NCBI RefSeq assembly: GCF_019720915.1
Contig: NZ_JAHKSI010000001.1
Coordinates: 930,001-994,000, forward strand
DNA: 64,000 nucleotides
Source: Alkalihalobacillus sp. TS-13
GTDB lineage: Bacteria > Bacillota > Bacilli > Bacillales > Fictibacillaceae
Direction: 5' to 3'
This document shows positions 44,346 to 53,482 of this stretch, piece after piece. How positions within the stretch are numbered: position 1 is the stretch's first letter; each line of letters starts with the position of its first letter. Below the pieces are notes generated by a model that was not told the DNA's origin, ran no database searches, and worked only from the letters and a program-made list of their open reading frames with translations. The position numbers and the translations under genes were made by a program.

Positions 44346-44373
44346 GGAAGGAGCTCGTCTCCTTCCTTTTTTA
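44346..44373 (+). terminator. Terminator after the left radC fragment
   Basis: GGAAGGAG/CTCCTTCC with a 5-nt loop is followed by TTTTTT. Confidence 0.85.
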
Positions 44374-44418
44374 ATTTCATTTTTCCTAAAGCAGAATATT
44401 AAAATAATTCAAAAAATA

Positions 44419-44498
44419 TTGACTTCTATTAAAGTGTCTTGTATAGTGTACTAAATTAATTCAGTATACAAAATTTCAGTTCGACATACAGAACTGAA
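44419..44498 (+). promoter_or_regulatory. Promoter and palindromic operator of the sugar-acid island
   Basis: Sigma-A promoter: TTGACT at 44419-44424, a 17-nt spacer, TATAGT at 44442-44447. Downstream lies a perfect 8-bp inverted repeat TTCAGTTC-N8-GAACTGAA (44475-44498) before the RBS of the first gene. The IclR-type regulator encoded as the second gene is the likely binder. Confidence 0.7.
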
Positions 44499-44515
44499 GA
44501 AGGGGTGATTTCAAA

Positions 44516-45178
44516 GTGTGGGAAGATGAAAAAATGGTTTTTCAGTTAATGAAAGAAAAGCTTTATGCTGCGGTGATCTGTGATACACTTGATGATTTAG
44601 ATTTCAGGAACCAGGCGATGAGAGAAGACATTCGGCCGCTGGAAAATGACACAGTATTAGTGGGGAAAGCAAAAACAGTTTTGGCTGCGGATGTTTATCA
44701 TGAATATCAAAACCCTTATGAGCAGGAAATTAACGCAATCGATAGCATTAAAGAAGATGAAGTCGTGGTAGCCGGGACAAATCATTCCGTGCGCAATGGG
44801 CTGTGGGGCGAATTACTCTCTACCGCTTCTAAAATGAGAGGAGCGAGAGGAGCGGTTATCGACGGCCTTATCAGAGACACGAAAAAGATTCTTGAACTCG
44901 GATTTCCTGTCTATTGTACTGGTTTTAAACCGGTCGATTCAAAAGGCAGAGGAGTTGTGATCGATTATGATTGTCCGGTTGAGGTAGGAGGCGTGTTGGT
45001 TCATCCGAATGATGTCATTTTCGGAGATAGAGATGGTGTCGTAGTAATTCCTAAAGCAGTATTTCAAGAAACAGTGGAAAGAGCTTTAGATAAAGTGAAC
45101 AGTGAAAACCAGACAAGAAACGAGTTGCTTGAAGGAAAACTGTTGAAAGACGTATATGACAAATATGGGGTTTTATAA
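44516..45178 (+). CDS. RraA-like aldolase (4-hydroxy-4-methyl-2-oxoglutarate aldolase/demethylmenaquinone methyltransferase-like family)
   Basis: A 220-residue RraA-fold protein. The substrate/metal region is intact: GELLSTASKMRGARGAVIDGLIRDTKKI, where the R-x-D motif of class II pyruvate aldolases falls in GLIRDTK, followed by GGVLVHPNDVIFGDRDGVVVIP. Such enzymes cleave 4-hydroxy-2-oxo acids to pyruvate with a divalent metal. GTG at 44516 has AGGGGTGA 7 nt upstream. It is the first gene of the island; in context it may cleave a keto-deoxy sugar acid, as an alternative to the FAH-family hydrolase at the other end. Confidence 0.85.
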   Translation: MWEDEKMVFQLMKEKLYAAVICDTLDDLDFRNQAMREDIRPLENDTVLVGKAKTVLAADVYHEYQNPYEQEINAIDSIKEDEVVVAGTNHSVRNGLWGELLSTASKMRGARGAVIDGLIRDTKKILELGFPVYCTGFKPVDSKGRGVVIDYDCPVEVGGVLVHPNDVIFGDRDGVVVIPKAVFQETVERALDKVNSENQTRNELLEGKLLKDVYDKYGVL

Positions 45179-45191
45179 AAGGAGAATAGAA

Positions 45192-45959
45192 ATGTCAACC
45201 TACAAGGTGCCCGCACTAGAAAAAACGATAGCGATACTGGATCTACTCGAAAAATCACCTGAAGGACTGACAGCTACAGAATTTTATACGAAACTAAATC
45301 TTCCTAAAACCTCAGTGTTTTCTATTCTTAGTGTTCTTGTAGAACATGAATTTGTAAAAAAGAATTCAAACGGAAAGTATATACTCGGTGTGAAACTCTT
45401 TCATCTAGGAATGTCGTATTTAGATAATCTGGATTTAGTGAAAGTAAGTAGACCTTATCTACAACAGTTAATGAGAGATACAGGCTATACCATCCATTTA
45501 GGTGTAATGGATAAGAATGAGGTCGTCTATGTGGATAAAGTGGAACCGAACACATTTGTACAATTTTCTACTTATCCTGGTAAACGTATTGAATTTCATA
45601 TCTGTGGGATAGGCAAAGCGATAGCAGCTTTCTATGATCAGAAAAGTTTGGATGAGCTTCTCTCTAATGAATTGAAGACATATACCCCAACCACAATTAC
45701 TGAACCTAAACGGTTACTCGAAGAATTTGATTCGGTTAGAAAAATCGGGTATGCGTTGGAGGATGAAGAAGGTGAACCAGGAGTCAGATGTATAGGCGTC
45801 CCTATATTCGGAAATGACGGCAGTGTAATTGCAGGCATAAGTTTAACAGCATTGACTGTACATTTATCTGACAAGTTTGTTGATGATGTTGCTCTTCAAG
45901 TAATTAATACCGGAAAAAAGATATCAAAGGCGTTCGGTGGGAGTTACCAGCTAAAATAA
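45192..45959 (+). CDS. IclR-family transcriptional regulator
   Basis: A 255-residue regulator with an N-terminal winged helix (VPALEKTIAILDLLEKSPEGL, then TATEFYTKLNLPKTSVFSIL) and a C-terminal IclR effector domain (VDKVEPNTFVQFSTYPGKRIEFHICGIGKAIAA, then GVRCIGVPIFGNDGSVIAGISLTAL). The ATG at 45192 follows AAGGAGA; the longer open frame from 45156 overlaps the preceding gene. It likely controls the island from the palindrome at 44475-44498 in response to a pathway sugar acid. Confidence 0.9.
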   Translation: MSTYKVPALEKTIAILDLLEKSPEGLTATEFYTKLNLPKTSVFSILSVLVEHEFVKKNSNGKYILGVKLFHLGMSYLDNLDLVKVSRPYLQQLMRDTGYTIHLGVMDKNEVVYVDKVEPNTFVQFSTYPGKRIEFHICGIGKAIAAFYDQKSLDELLSNELKTYTPTTITEPKRLLEEFDSVRKIGYALEDEEGEPGVRCIGVPIFGNDGSVIAGISLTALTVHLSDKFVDDVALQVINTGKKISKAFGGSYQLK

Positions 45960-45980
45960 TTATTAAGGTAGGGGAAAACA

Positions 45981-47198
45981 ATGAAACAGAAGGTTTTCAT
46001 TTTATTACTGTCTGTTTTGATGATTGGTGTCGTATCGGGCTGTAGCAGTAATGGTTCTTCGGGTAATGACGATAATAGCGGAACACAATCCATTGAGCTC
46101 TGGCATTATTTTGAAGGGAACTTGAAAGACGTACTTGAAGAGAATATCACGAAGTATAACGAAGCTCAGGACAAGGTAGAAGTAAAAGCTACTTTCGTAC
46201 CTTATGGAGAGTTTAAAAACCAGCTTATGATTTCAGGAACGAATCAAGCATCTCCAGATCTGGTCATCAGTGGGATCAATGAAGTTCAGCTTTTTGCCAA
46301 GTCTGGGGTACTTGAAGATATGACAAAAATGGTAGAAGAGTGGGAATTCAAGGATCAAATTACGAAAGATATCATGGCGATTCATAAAATGGATGGAAGT
46401 GTCTATGGGCTTCCCATCAAAACAAATGCTATTGTGTTATTTTATAACAAAGACATGATTTCGGAACCCCCGACAACCTGGGAGGATTTGAAGCAAGTAG
46501 CTGCTGAAGCAAGTAATGGAAAACAGAATGGGTTCTTAGCCTCAGCTCATAATTCTCAGCAGGGTACAGCTTCTTGGTATCCATTCTTATTGTCAGCTGG
46601 GGAAGATATAGCGACTATTGGTAGTGATGGCGGAGTGGCTGCAATGCAACTATGGAAAGACATGCTAGATGATGGGTCAATGTCTTCTGAAGCTGTCAAT
46701 AAAACAATTATGGACGCACAGGTCGACTTTCAGAATGGGAATACAGCCATGACGCTTACTGGGCCATGGTTTATTCCAGAGTTAGAAAAAAATGCGCCAG
46801 ACCTGAACTGGGGAGTCGCAGAAATCCCAAAAGATGAGAAACATGTATCACTTGTAGGTGGAGAGAGTATTTCCATGGGTGTTGGAGCCAATAAAGAAGC
46901 GGCATGGGATTTCATCAGCTGGTTTTTAGAACCGGAAAATCACTTTGAATACGCCAAAGCTACGGGTGACTTTCCGGCTTTAGAAGATGCATTCAATGAG
47001 CCATATTTCCAAGAGGACCCGGTGAAAAAAGTTTTCGTTAAAGTAATCAAGTCATCATCTGGTTATGGCTGGGGTGAAAATCAAGGTGACTATAATCAGA
47101 TTGTCTATACCGCAATGCAAAAAGCCCTTACAGGTGAATCTACTGTAGAAGATGCGATGGAGGAAGCACAGGAAAAAGTGGATAACCTCAATAAATAA
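45981..47198 (+). CDS. Sugar ABC transporter substrate-binding lipoprotein (family 1)
   Basis: A 405-residue lipoprotein. The signal ends VSGCSSNG with the lipobox Cys near residue 21. Then follow family 1 features: IELWHYFEGNLKDVLEENI, VYGLPIKTNAIVLFYNKDMI, and GNTAMTLTGPWFIPEL. It captures a carbohydrate-type ligand outside the cell for the MalF/MalG-type permeases at 47265-48958. The ligand is unknown; the neighbouring enzymes suggest a sugar, sugar acid or deoxy sugar. Confidence 0.9.
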   Translation: MKQKVFILLLSVLMIGVVSGCSSNGSSGNDDNSGTQSIELWHYFEGNLKDVLEENITKYNEAQDKVEVKATFVPYGEFKNQLMISGTNQASPDLVISGINEVQLFAKSGVLEDMTKMVEEWEFKDQITKDIMAIHKMDGSVYGLPIKTNAIVLFYNKDMISEPPTTWEDLKQVAAEASNGKQNGFLASAHNSQQGTASWYPFLLSAGEDIATIGSDGGVAAMQLWKDMLDDGSMSSEAVNKTIMDAQVDFQNGNTAMTLTGPWFIPELEKNAPDLNWGVAEIPKDEKHVSLVGGESISMGVGANKEAAWDFISWFLEPENHFEYAKATGDFPALEDAFNEPYFQEDPVKKVFVKVIKSSSGYGWGENQGDYNQIVYTAMQKALTGESTVEDAMEEAQEKVDNLNK

Positions 47199-47202
47199 AA
47201 CA

Positions 47203-47244
47203 TATGACGAAGCATTTAGGACCTCAGCCAGATGCTTCGTCATA
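47203..47244 (+). promoter_or_regulatory. Perfect 13-bp hairpin between binding-protein and permease genes
   Basis: TATGACGAAGCAT and ATGCTTCGTCATA are exact inverted complements around a 16-nt loop, without a T run. Similar intercistronic hairpins in binding-protein operons protect the upstream mRNA and lower downstream expression, so this is probably a stability or attenuation element. Confidence 0.6.
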
Positions 47245-47264
47245 CATAAGGGGGTAGATTTCAA

Positions 47265-48146
47265 GTGAAACGAATATTTGAGAATTATAGTTTTGTTTTA
47301 CCAGCAATCTTATTTTTAATGATTTTTTTACTATACCCTTTTGCCTTTAATGTGTTTTTAAGCTTTCGAGATATTAATATTGGTAACCTTATTAATGGCT
47401 CTAGTCCATTTATTGGAATTGAAAACTATAAAACGATTCTGACCGATCCATTATTTTATAAGTCGTTGTCGCAGACGGTCATTTTTACGTTTTTTACCTT
47501 AGTAGTATCTACAACAATTGGTTTTTTACTTGCCAGTTACTTTAACAAGACATTCCCTGGAAACAAATGGATGCGATCGATTATGCTGTTAGGCTGGATG
47601 ACTCCTATCATTATCACTGGTACGATTTTCAAATGGATGCTTGATGGAAAATATGGAGTCTTCAACCATATATTAGTTAACTTGGGGATCATCGATTCGC
47701 CGATTAATTGGTTGTCCGACATAGATACCGCACTATTCGCAGTAACCATGACCAACATCTGGTTGAGTATCCCTTTCAGTATGATTATATTGCTATCTGG
47801 TTTGCAGGGGATTCCTACTTATGTTTATGAACCTGCTACGATTGACGGTGCGAGTAGATGGCAAAAGTTTAGATATATCACATTACCTTTAATGAAGCCA
47901 ACCATTTCAATATTGTTGATTTTAGGTTTGATATACACTTTTAAGGTATTTGATGTGATATATATCATGACAGCCGGCGGACCTGCTGATGCGACCAAAG
48001 TAGTGTCGTACCTGGCCTATGATTTATCATTCAATTTATTCCGCTTCGGCGAAGGAGCGGCCCTTTCCAATATCGCTCTTTTCCTTATCGCATTATTTGC
48101 GATTGTTTATGTACGAAAAGTGCAAAAGGAGAGTGTAATAGATTGA
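47265..48146 (+). CDS. Sugar ABC transporter permease, MalF/UgpA type
   Basis: A 293-residue permease with six helices. It begins MKRIFENYSFVLPAILFLMI and has the EAA loop YVYEPATIDGASRWQKFRYITLPLMKPT. GTG at 47265 has AAGGGGG upstream. It overlaps the next permease gene by 4 nt and forms the channel with it. No ATPase gene lies in the island. Confidence 0.9.
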   Translation: MKRIFENYSFVLPAILFLMIFLLYPFAFNVFLSFRDINIGNLINGSSPFIGIENYKTILTDPLFYKSLSQTVIFTFFTLVVSTTIGFLLASYFNKTFPGNKWMRSIMLLGWMTPIIITGTIFKWMLDGKYGVFNHILVNLGIIDSPINWLSDIDTALFAVTMTNIWLSIPFSMIILLSGLQGIPTYVYEPATIDGASRWQKFRYITLPLMKPTISILLILGLIYTFKVFDVIYIMTAGGPADATKVVSYLAYDLSFNLFRFGEGAALSNIALFLIALFAIVYVRKVQKESVID

Positions 48147-48958
48147 GGAAAAAATGGATCCTTTCTTTATTAGGTTTACTCATCGTCATTGTCTATTTGT
48201 TTCCGATTTACTGGATGGTTGTTACTTCTTTGAAACCCACTTCAGAGATATTCAGCGATGTTAATATCATCCCGACTCAAATCACCTTAGAATCCTATCA
48301 AACGATACTGACACAAAATTATCCGTTCCTTACTTATATGAAAAACAGTTTGATCATAAGCATTGGGGTTACCATTGGGAATTTGTTATTAGGAGCACCC
48401 GCTGCATATGCGTTGGCGAGAAGGAAGATTACTGGAGCCTTATGGATGATCATCTTTATTTTAGTCGTCCAAATGTTCCCGAGTAACATGCTCGCTCTTC
48501 CGCTCTATACGATTTTTTCTAAGCTGGGCTTAATCAATTCTTTGTTCGGAGTCATTCTTGCCGACATGACTCTGACTTTACCGTTTGTCATTTTGATTTT
48601 AAGAACGTCCTATTTAAATATACCTTTAGAATTAGAGGATGCTGCTTCAATCGATGGATGTAGCAAATGGAGAGCTTTCTATTCTATCATTCTACCGTTA
48701 GTGAGGCCGGGTCTGTTAACGTGTGCAGCATTCAGTTTCATATTATCGTGGGGCGAATTTCTATATGCACTCACATTCTTGAAACAGAATGAAATGTGGA
48801 CCATTACATTAGGAATGAGACAGTTCGTCGGTCAATTCGGTACAAACTGGGGAAGTATGATGGCACTATCAGTTCTGTCATCATTACCAATCATTATCAT
48901 CTTCATGGCCACGCAAAAGTATATTGCAGGAGGGTTATCATCCGGAGCAATTAAATAA
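48143..48958 (+). CDS. Sugar ABC transporter permease, MalG/UgpE type
   Basis: A 271-residue permease with six helices. It contains YLFPIYWMVVTSLKP, the EAA loop LELEDAASIDGCSKWRAFYSIILPLVRPG, and a C-terminal YIAGGLSSGAIK ending typical of MalG-type proteins. TTG at 48143 overlaps the stop of the preceding gene, with AAAGGAGAG nearby as RBS. It is the partner of the MalF-type permease; energy must come from an ATPase encoded elsewhere, such as an MsmX-type shared subunit. Confidence 0.9.
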   Translation: MRKKWILSLLGLLIVIVYLFPIYWMVVTSLKPTSEIFSDVNIIPTQITLESYQTILTQNYPFLTYMKNSLIISIGVTIGNLLLGAPAAYALARRKITGALWMIIFILVVQMFPSNMLALPLYTIFSKLGLINSLFGVILADMTLTLPFVILILRTSYLNIPLELEDAASIDGCSKWRAFYSIILPLVRPGLLTCAAFSFILSWGEFLYALTFLKQNEMWTITLGMRQFVGQFGTNWGSMMALSVLSSLPIIIIFMATQKYIAGGLSSGAIK

Positions 48959-48982
48959 TTTCCGAAACGAAGGAGGTCAATT

Positions 48983-50113
48983 ATGAAGTCCTTAAAAATA
49001 GGGATTGCTGGCCTTGGCATCTCTGGAACAGGTACTAGTCGCGGAACACAAATTTATAGGGAATTTATTAAATTTCCTGAGGTAACTGTTACTGCAGTCA
49101 TGGATCCTAATCCAGATGCATTAGAACAATTCATGAGCCAATATGATGTTGAGTATGCAGTTGATACGTATGAAGAATTATTAACAAAAGACATCGATGT
49201 CGTTTTTATTTCTTCACCGATGCAATTTCATGCTTCTCAGGCCATCCAGGCCTTGAAAAAGAATATTCATGTTCTTTCCGAAGTAACAGCCGCACAAACC
49301 TTACAAGAATGCCAAGAGTTATTAATCGCTGTAGAAGAAAGTGAAGCACAATATATGATGGCTGAAAATTATTGTTTCATCAGGGATAATATCGCTATTA
49401 AAAACATGGTAAAAGCAGGGCTTTTTGGCGAGATATATTTTGCCGAAGGCGAGTACATCCATAGTGTCCGGGAACTTCACTATCACGAGGGACAACCGAC
49501 ATGGAGGAAAGAACATCAAGTTGGAAAAAGAGGAATGACATACGGCACCCATTGTCTCGGACCAATTCTGGATTGGTTTGATGAACCGATCGATCAAATG
49601 AATTGTGTGGGGACCGGCATTCATACTTATAAGGAATATCAAACAGATGATACCACATTGCTTGAATGTAAACTGAAATCTGGGAAACTACTTAAACTCC
49701 GTTTGGATATGGTTTCGAAACGACCACACAATATGGCTTATTATTCATTGCAAGGGACAAAAGGCTGTTACGAAGGACCAAAGCATAAAGGGGATTTTCA
49801 TAAAGTATGGCTGGAAGATTACTGTAAAGACACCGAAGAATGGATGAATTTAACGGAATTTTATGAAAAGTATCTACCTGAGGAAATGGTTCACTTGCCT
49901 GAAAAAGCCAAAAGTTCATTTCACTGGGGGGCCGATTATTTTATGATAAAAAGTTTCATTAAATCCATTGTAGATGGTATACCTGTTCCGATTGATATCC
50001 ATAAATCTCTTGCAATGACTATCCCTGGCATCATCTCTGAGAAATCGATTGAAGACGGCGGCAACTTCAAAAAAGTTCCTGAATTACGTAAACAAATCGA
50101 GGAATTGAAATGA
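48983..50113 (+). CDS. Gfo/Idh/MocA-family oxidoreductase
   Basis: A 376-residue NAD(P)-dependent dehydrogenase. The Rossmann start MKSLKIGIAGLGISGTGTSR has a GxGxxG variant, followed by VDVVFISSPMQFHASQAIQAL and LSEVTAAQTLQECQEL (the EKP-motif position, here SEVTA), then an alpha/beta C-terminal domain. The replacement of the usual catalytic EKP Lys by Val-Thr suggests altered chemistry or substrate. It overlaps the SDR gene by 4 nt. Likely role: oxidation or epimerisation of a sugar or inositol-like substrate early in the pathway. Confidence 0.86.
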   Translation: MKSLKIGIAGLGISGTGTSRGTQIYREFIKFPEVTVTAVMDPNPDALEQFMSQYDVEYAVDTYEELLTKDIDVVFISSPMQFHASQAIQALKKNIHVLSEVTAAQTLQECQELLIAVEESEAQYMMAENYCFIRDNIAIKNMVKAGLFGEIYFAEGEYIHSVRELHYHEGQPTWRKEHQVGKRGMTYGTHCLGPILDWFDEPIDQMNCVGTGIHTYKEYQTDDTTLLECKLKSGKLLKLRLDMVSKRPHNMAYYSLQGTKGCYEGPKHKGDFHKVWLEDYCKDTEEWMNLTEFYEKYLPEEMVHLPEKAKSSFHWGADYFMIKSFIKSIVDGIPVPIDIHKSLAMTIPGIISEKSIEDGGNFKKVPELRKQIEELK

Positions 50114-50871
50114 GACTTAAAGGCAAGCGTGCATTAGTGACAGGAGGAGCAAGCGGGATTGGGAAAGCTATTGTCGCTAAGTTCTTAACGGAAGGTGCCT
50201 TGGTTCTAATAGTGGATAAAAATAAAGGTGAGTTGGAAAAGACTTGTGATGAATTCAAGAAAACAGGACATCCCTGTAAAGGTATCGTGACGGACTTACG
50301 TGACCGTGGACAACTAGACGTATTGGTAGAACACGCCTGGTCTTGTTGGGATGGTGTAGATGTTTTAGTGAACAATGCTGGCATTGCCGTAAGAGAGCCA
50401 TTTCTGGATATTGAAGCTGATCGATGGGATGAAATCTTGGCTATCAATTTGAGTGCTATCTTCTATTTAACCCAGAAGATCACAAAAAAAATGATAGAAC
50501 ATGTTGTGAAAGGCTCCATTGTTAATATGGCTTCTAAAAATGGGATCGCCGGCAGTTCAGCATTAGCGCATTATAACACTTCAAAGGGCGGTATCATTCT
50601 TTTGACGGAATCGATTGCTGTTGAGTTAGCGGGAAAAGGGATTAGAGTAAATGCGTTGGCACCAGGTTTTATTGAAACCCCATTGGACCAAAAGCTGAAA
50701 CAAGCGGATGACTCATTAAGTTTGACAGAAAGAACTCCGATGCAGCGATTGGGGACTGCAGAAGAAGTAGCGAATTGTGCTTTGTTCTTAGCTTCTGACG
50801 AGGCTTCCTATGTAACCGGGTCTACCCTTGTAGTCGATGGGGGTCACCTAGCAAACGCCAGTGAGTTATAA
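50110..50871 (+). CDS. Short-chain dehydrogenase/reductase 1
   Basis: A 253-residue classical SDR: the cofactor motif ALVTGGASGIGKAIV, NNAGIA, a catalytic Ser in NMASKNGIAG, and YNTSKGG (Tyr-x-x-x-Lys). It ends with the usual FLASDEASYVTGSTLVVDGG. It would oxidise a sugar to a lactone or a keto-deoxy acid to a diketo acid. It is translationally coupled to the Gfo/Idh/MocA gene. Confidence 0.88.
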   Translation: MRLKGKRALVTGGASGIGKAIVAKFLTEGALVLIVDKNKGELEKTCDEFKKTGHPCKGIVTDLRDRGQLDVLVEHAWSCWDGVDVLVNNAGIAVREPFLDIEADRWDEILAINLSAIFYLTQKITKKMIEHVVKGSIVNMASKNGIAGSSALAHYNTSKGGIILLTESIAVELAGKGIRVNALAPGFIETPLDQKLKQADDSLSLTERTPMQRLGTAEEVANCALFLASDEASYVTGSTLVVDGGHLANASEL

Positions 50872-50910
50872 GTCACTTGCTATTAACCGTATCCAAAGGA
50901 TAGTGATGAT

Positions 50911-52611
50911 ATGCCAAAACTTAAAAGTGAAAAGTATTTTAATGATCCTGATTTTTGGGGATTCATCCATCGATCATTTACGAAATCAATGGGATATACA
51001 GATCAGGATTTGAAGAAGCCATTGATCGGGATTTGTAATACATTCAGTGAGTTGAATAAATGTCATTCTCATTTTAATGAACTTGTAGAATATGTGAAAA
51101 GGGGAGTTTGGCAGGCAGGAGGTTTGCCGATGGTGTTTCCTACTATTTCCCTCGGTGAACCTTATATAAAGCCAACAAGTATGCTTCTTCGAAATTTAAT
51201 GGCAATGGATACTGAAGAAATGATGAAAGCCCATCCAATTGATGGTGTGGTCTTGCTAGGAGGATGTGACAAAACGATTCCAGCTCAATTAATGGCTGCC
51301 GCTAGTGTCAATATTCCTGCTATTATTTTGTCAGGAGGCCCTATGCTTAATGGAAAATATAAAGGGGAAGACATCGGGGCTTGCACCGATTGCTATCGTT
51401 TTAATCTTGAACATAAAGCAGGGAATATATCGAATGAGGAAATTTCAGAAATTGAAAATTCCATGTGCCGTAGTGAAGGGCATTGTATGGTAATGGGAAC
51501 TGCAAGCACGATGGCTTCGATTGCTGAAGCGATAGGAATGAGTCTTCCTGGGTGTGCGGCTATTCCAGCACCTGATGTAAGACGAAAGCATATGGCAGAA
51601 AAAACAGGGATGCAGATAATGGAGGTGGTAAAAAAACAAATTCTTCCCCGTGACATCATGACGGAAGAAGCGATTCATAATGCTATTAAAGTTACGATGG
51701 CAAGTGGAGGATCTACCAATGCTTTAATCCATTTGGTGGCGATTGCCGGGCGATTAGGAATGAAATTGTCGATGCGAACCTTTGATGAAATTAGTTCATC
51801 CACCCCATTCTTACTAAATCTGAAGCCTTCTGGAGCGTATTTGATGGAAGAATATTTTGAGGCTGGAGGAGTCTCCGCCTTGATGAAGGAAATGGAATCT
51901 TTGTTAAACAGTAATTGCCTGACTGTGACCGGAAAATCTGTAAGAGAGAATTTACGGAACGTGGAAGTGTTGGATCGACGAGTTATTTTTCAAATGGTTC
52001 GTCCTCTAAATAGAGAAGGAGGCATCGCTGTCCTCCAGGGAAATCTTGCACCAAATGGGGCTCTTATAAAGCAATCGGCAGTTTCAGAGCATTTAAAGGA
52101 ACATGTCGGAAAAGCAGTTGTATTTAACTCAGTAGATGATATGAAACACCGGATTGATGATCCAGATTTGGAAGTTGATTCAGAAAGTATTTTAATTTTA
52201 AAGAATGTAGGACCTAAAGGAGGTCCCGGAATGCCTGAAGTGGGACAAATACCAATCCCTAAAAAGTTATTGCAGCAAGGAGTCAGGGATATGGTTCGAA
52301 TTTCTGATGGAAGAATCAGCGGAACTTCATACGGTACCCTTATTGTTCACTTATCACCCGAGGCAGCAGTAGGAGGTCCGTTGGCAATAGTCAAGGACGG
52401 TGATGAAATCCGGTTCAGTTTGAAGCATAAAAAGCTGGAACTATTAGTTGAGGAAAAGGAAATAGAGGATAGATTAGCCCAATGGAGTGAACCAAAACCA
52501 CATTATGACCGGGGCTACGGACTACTATTTCAGAAAACTGTCCTCCAGGCAGATAAAGGATGCGATTTTGATTTCTTACTTCCACCAGAACTAAGAGATT
52601 CAACGGATTAG
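50911..52611 (+). CDS. IlvD/Edd-family sugar-acid dehydratase
   Basis: A 566-residue Fe-S dehydratase. Cluster-type cysteines lie in GICNTFSELNKCHSHF, LLGGCDKTIPAQLMA and GHCMVMGTASTMASIAEAIGMSLPGCAAIP. The GHCMVMGTASTM wording is that of the pentonate/sugar-acid dehydratases (L-arabinonate, D-xylonate), not dihydroxyacid dehydratase IlvD (GACGGMYTANTM). It would convert an aldonate to a 2-keto-3-deoxy acid. The C-terminal swivel domain has GISDGRISGTSYG-like sequence with VHLSPEAAVGGPLA. It is preceded by AAGGATAGTG. Confidence 0.9.
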   Translation: MPKLKSEKYFNDPDFWGFIHRSFTKSMGYTDQDLKKPLIGICNTFSELNKCHSHFNELVEYVKRGVWQAGGLPMVFPTISLGEPYIKPTSMLLRNLMAMDTEEMMKAHPIDGVVLLGGCDKTIPAQLMAAASVNIPAIILSGGPMLNGKYKGEDIGACTDCYRFNLEHKAGNISNEEISEIENSMCRSEGHCMVMGTASTMASIAEAIGMSLPGCAAIPAPDVRRKHMAEKTGMQIMEVVKKQILPRDIMTEEAIHNAIKVTMASGGSTNALIHLVAIAGRLGMKLSMRTFDEISSSTPFLLNLKPSGAYLMEEYFEAGGVSALMKEMESLLNSNCLTVTGKSVRENLRNVEVLDRRVIFQMVRPLNREGGIAVLQGNLAPNGALIKQSAVSEHLKEHVGKAVVFNSVDDMKHRIDDPDLEVDSESILILKNVGPKGGPGMPEVGQIPIPKKLLQQGVRDMVRISDGRISGTSYGTLIVHLSPEAAVGGPLAIVKDGDEIRFSLKHKKLELLVEEKEIEDRLAQWSEPKPHYDRGYGLLFQKTVLQADKGCDFDFLLPPELRDSTD

Positions 52612-52628
52612 GAAGGTGCTGATGAAAC

Positions 52629-53468
52629 GTGATTTTTGACAGTCATACCCATCTCTTCGGACCTGGGCAAGTAGGCGGACCAACCCTTAGGGCGTTGAAA
52701 AGAGCTTGGGGTCCTGATTTCGAAATGGTCGCCGATTACGAGGATCATCAAAAGAATATTGAAGAATTTTCTGGATCGATTGTATTAGCCTTCGATGCAC
52801 CAGCGACAGGGATCGTTGTCCCTAATGACTATGTTGCGGATTATTGCAGCCAGGATTCTTATCGTCTGTTTGGATTTGCCAGTATCGATCCGAATAAGGA
52901 AAATGCTGCGAGATTATTGGAAGAATCAATTAGAGAACTTGGACTCAGGGGACTGAAGCTCGGGCCGATTTATCAGAACTTTTATCCAGATGATAGAAAA
53001 CACTATGAATTATATAAAAAAGCCTCAGAATTGAACGTTCCAATCTTGTGGCATCAGGGAACTTCATTTGTTCCTGAAGGGTACCTGGATGCATCACGAC
53101 CTGCCGCTTTAGATCCTATTGCAAGAGAATTCCCGAATTTAAAGATGATTATTGCACATATGGGACATCCATGGGTCGATGAATGTATATCTGTGGTTAG
53201 AAAAAATCCTTATGTGTACATGGATTTATCAGCTCTATTCCCAAGACCATGGCAATTTTATAATGCGATGGTTTCGGCTCTCGAATATGGAGTTACCGAT
53301 AAAATCCTATTTGGTTCAGATTATCCATTTTTTACAACGAAACAAACAATTGAAGGGCTTCAAAATGTAAATAGTTTAGTAGAAGGAACCAACATGCCAA
53401 AAATTCCAGATGAGATTATCCATTCTATTATTCACAGGAATACGCCCGAAATCCTTAACTTAGTATGA
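52629..53468 (+). CDS. Amidohydrolase-2 family protein (lactonase-like TIM-barrel)
   Basis: A 279-residue metal-dependent hydrolase. The N-terminal metal motif FDSHTHLFGPG, then VPILWHQGTSF, MIIAHMGHPWVDE and KILFGSDYPFF give the His-x-His, His, His and Asp ligands of the amidohydrolase-2 family. The family includes L-fuconolactonase and L-rhamnono-lactonase types. In this island a sugar lactonase role is likely; decarboxylase activity is the other family option. The start is GTG 52629 (MIFDSHTHL) after AAGGTGCTG. It overlaps the next gene's open frame by 4 nt. Confidence 0.8.
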   Translation: MIFDSHTHLFGPGQVGGPTLRALKRAWGPDFEMVADYEDHQKNIEEFSGSIVLAFDAPATGIVVPNDYVADYCSQDSYRLFGFASIDPNKENAARLLEESIRELGLRGLKLGPIYQNFYPDDRKHYELYKKASELNVPILWHQGTSFVPEGYLDASRPAALDPIAREFPNLKMIIAHMGHPWVDECISVVRKNPYVYMDLSALFPRPWQFYNAMVSALEYGVTDKILFGSDYPFFTTKQTIEGLQNVNSLVEGTNMPKIPDEIIHSIIHRNTPEILNLV

Positions 53469-53482
53469 TCAAGGAGAGAGAG

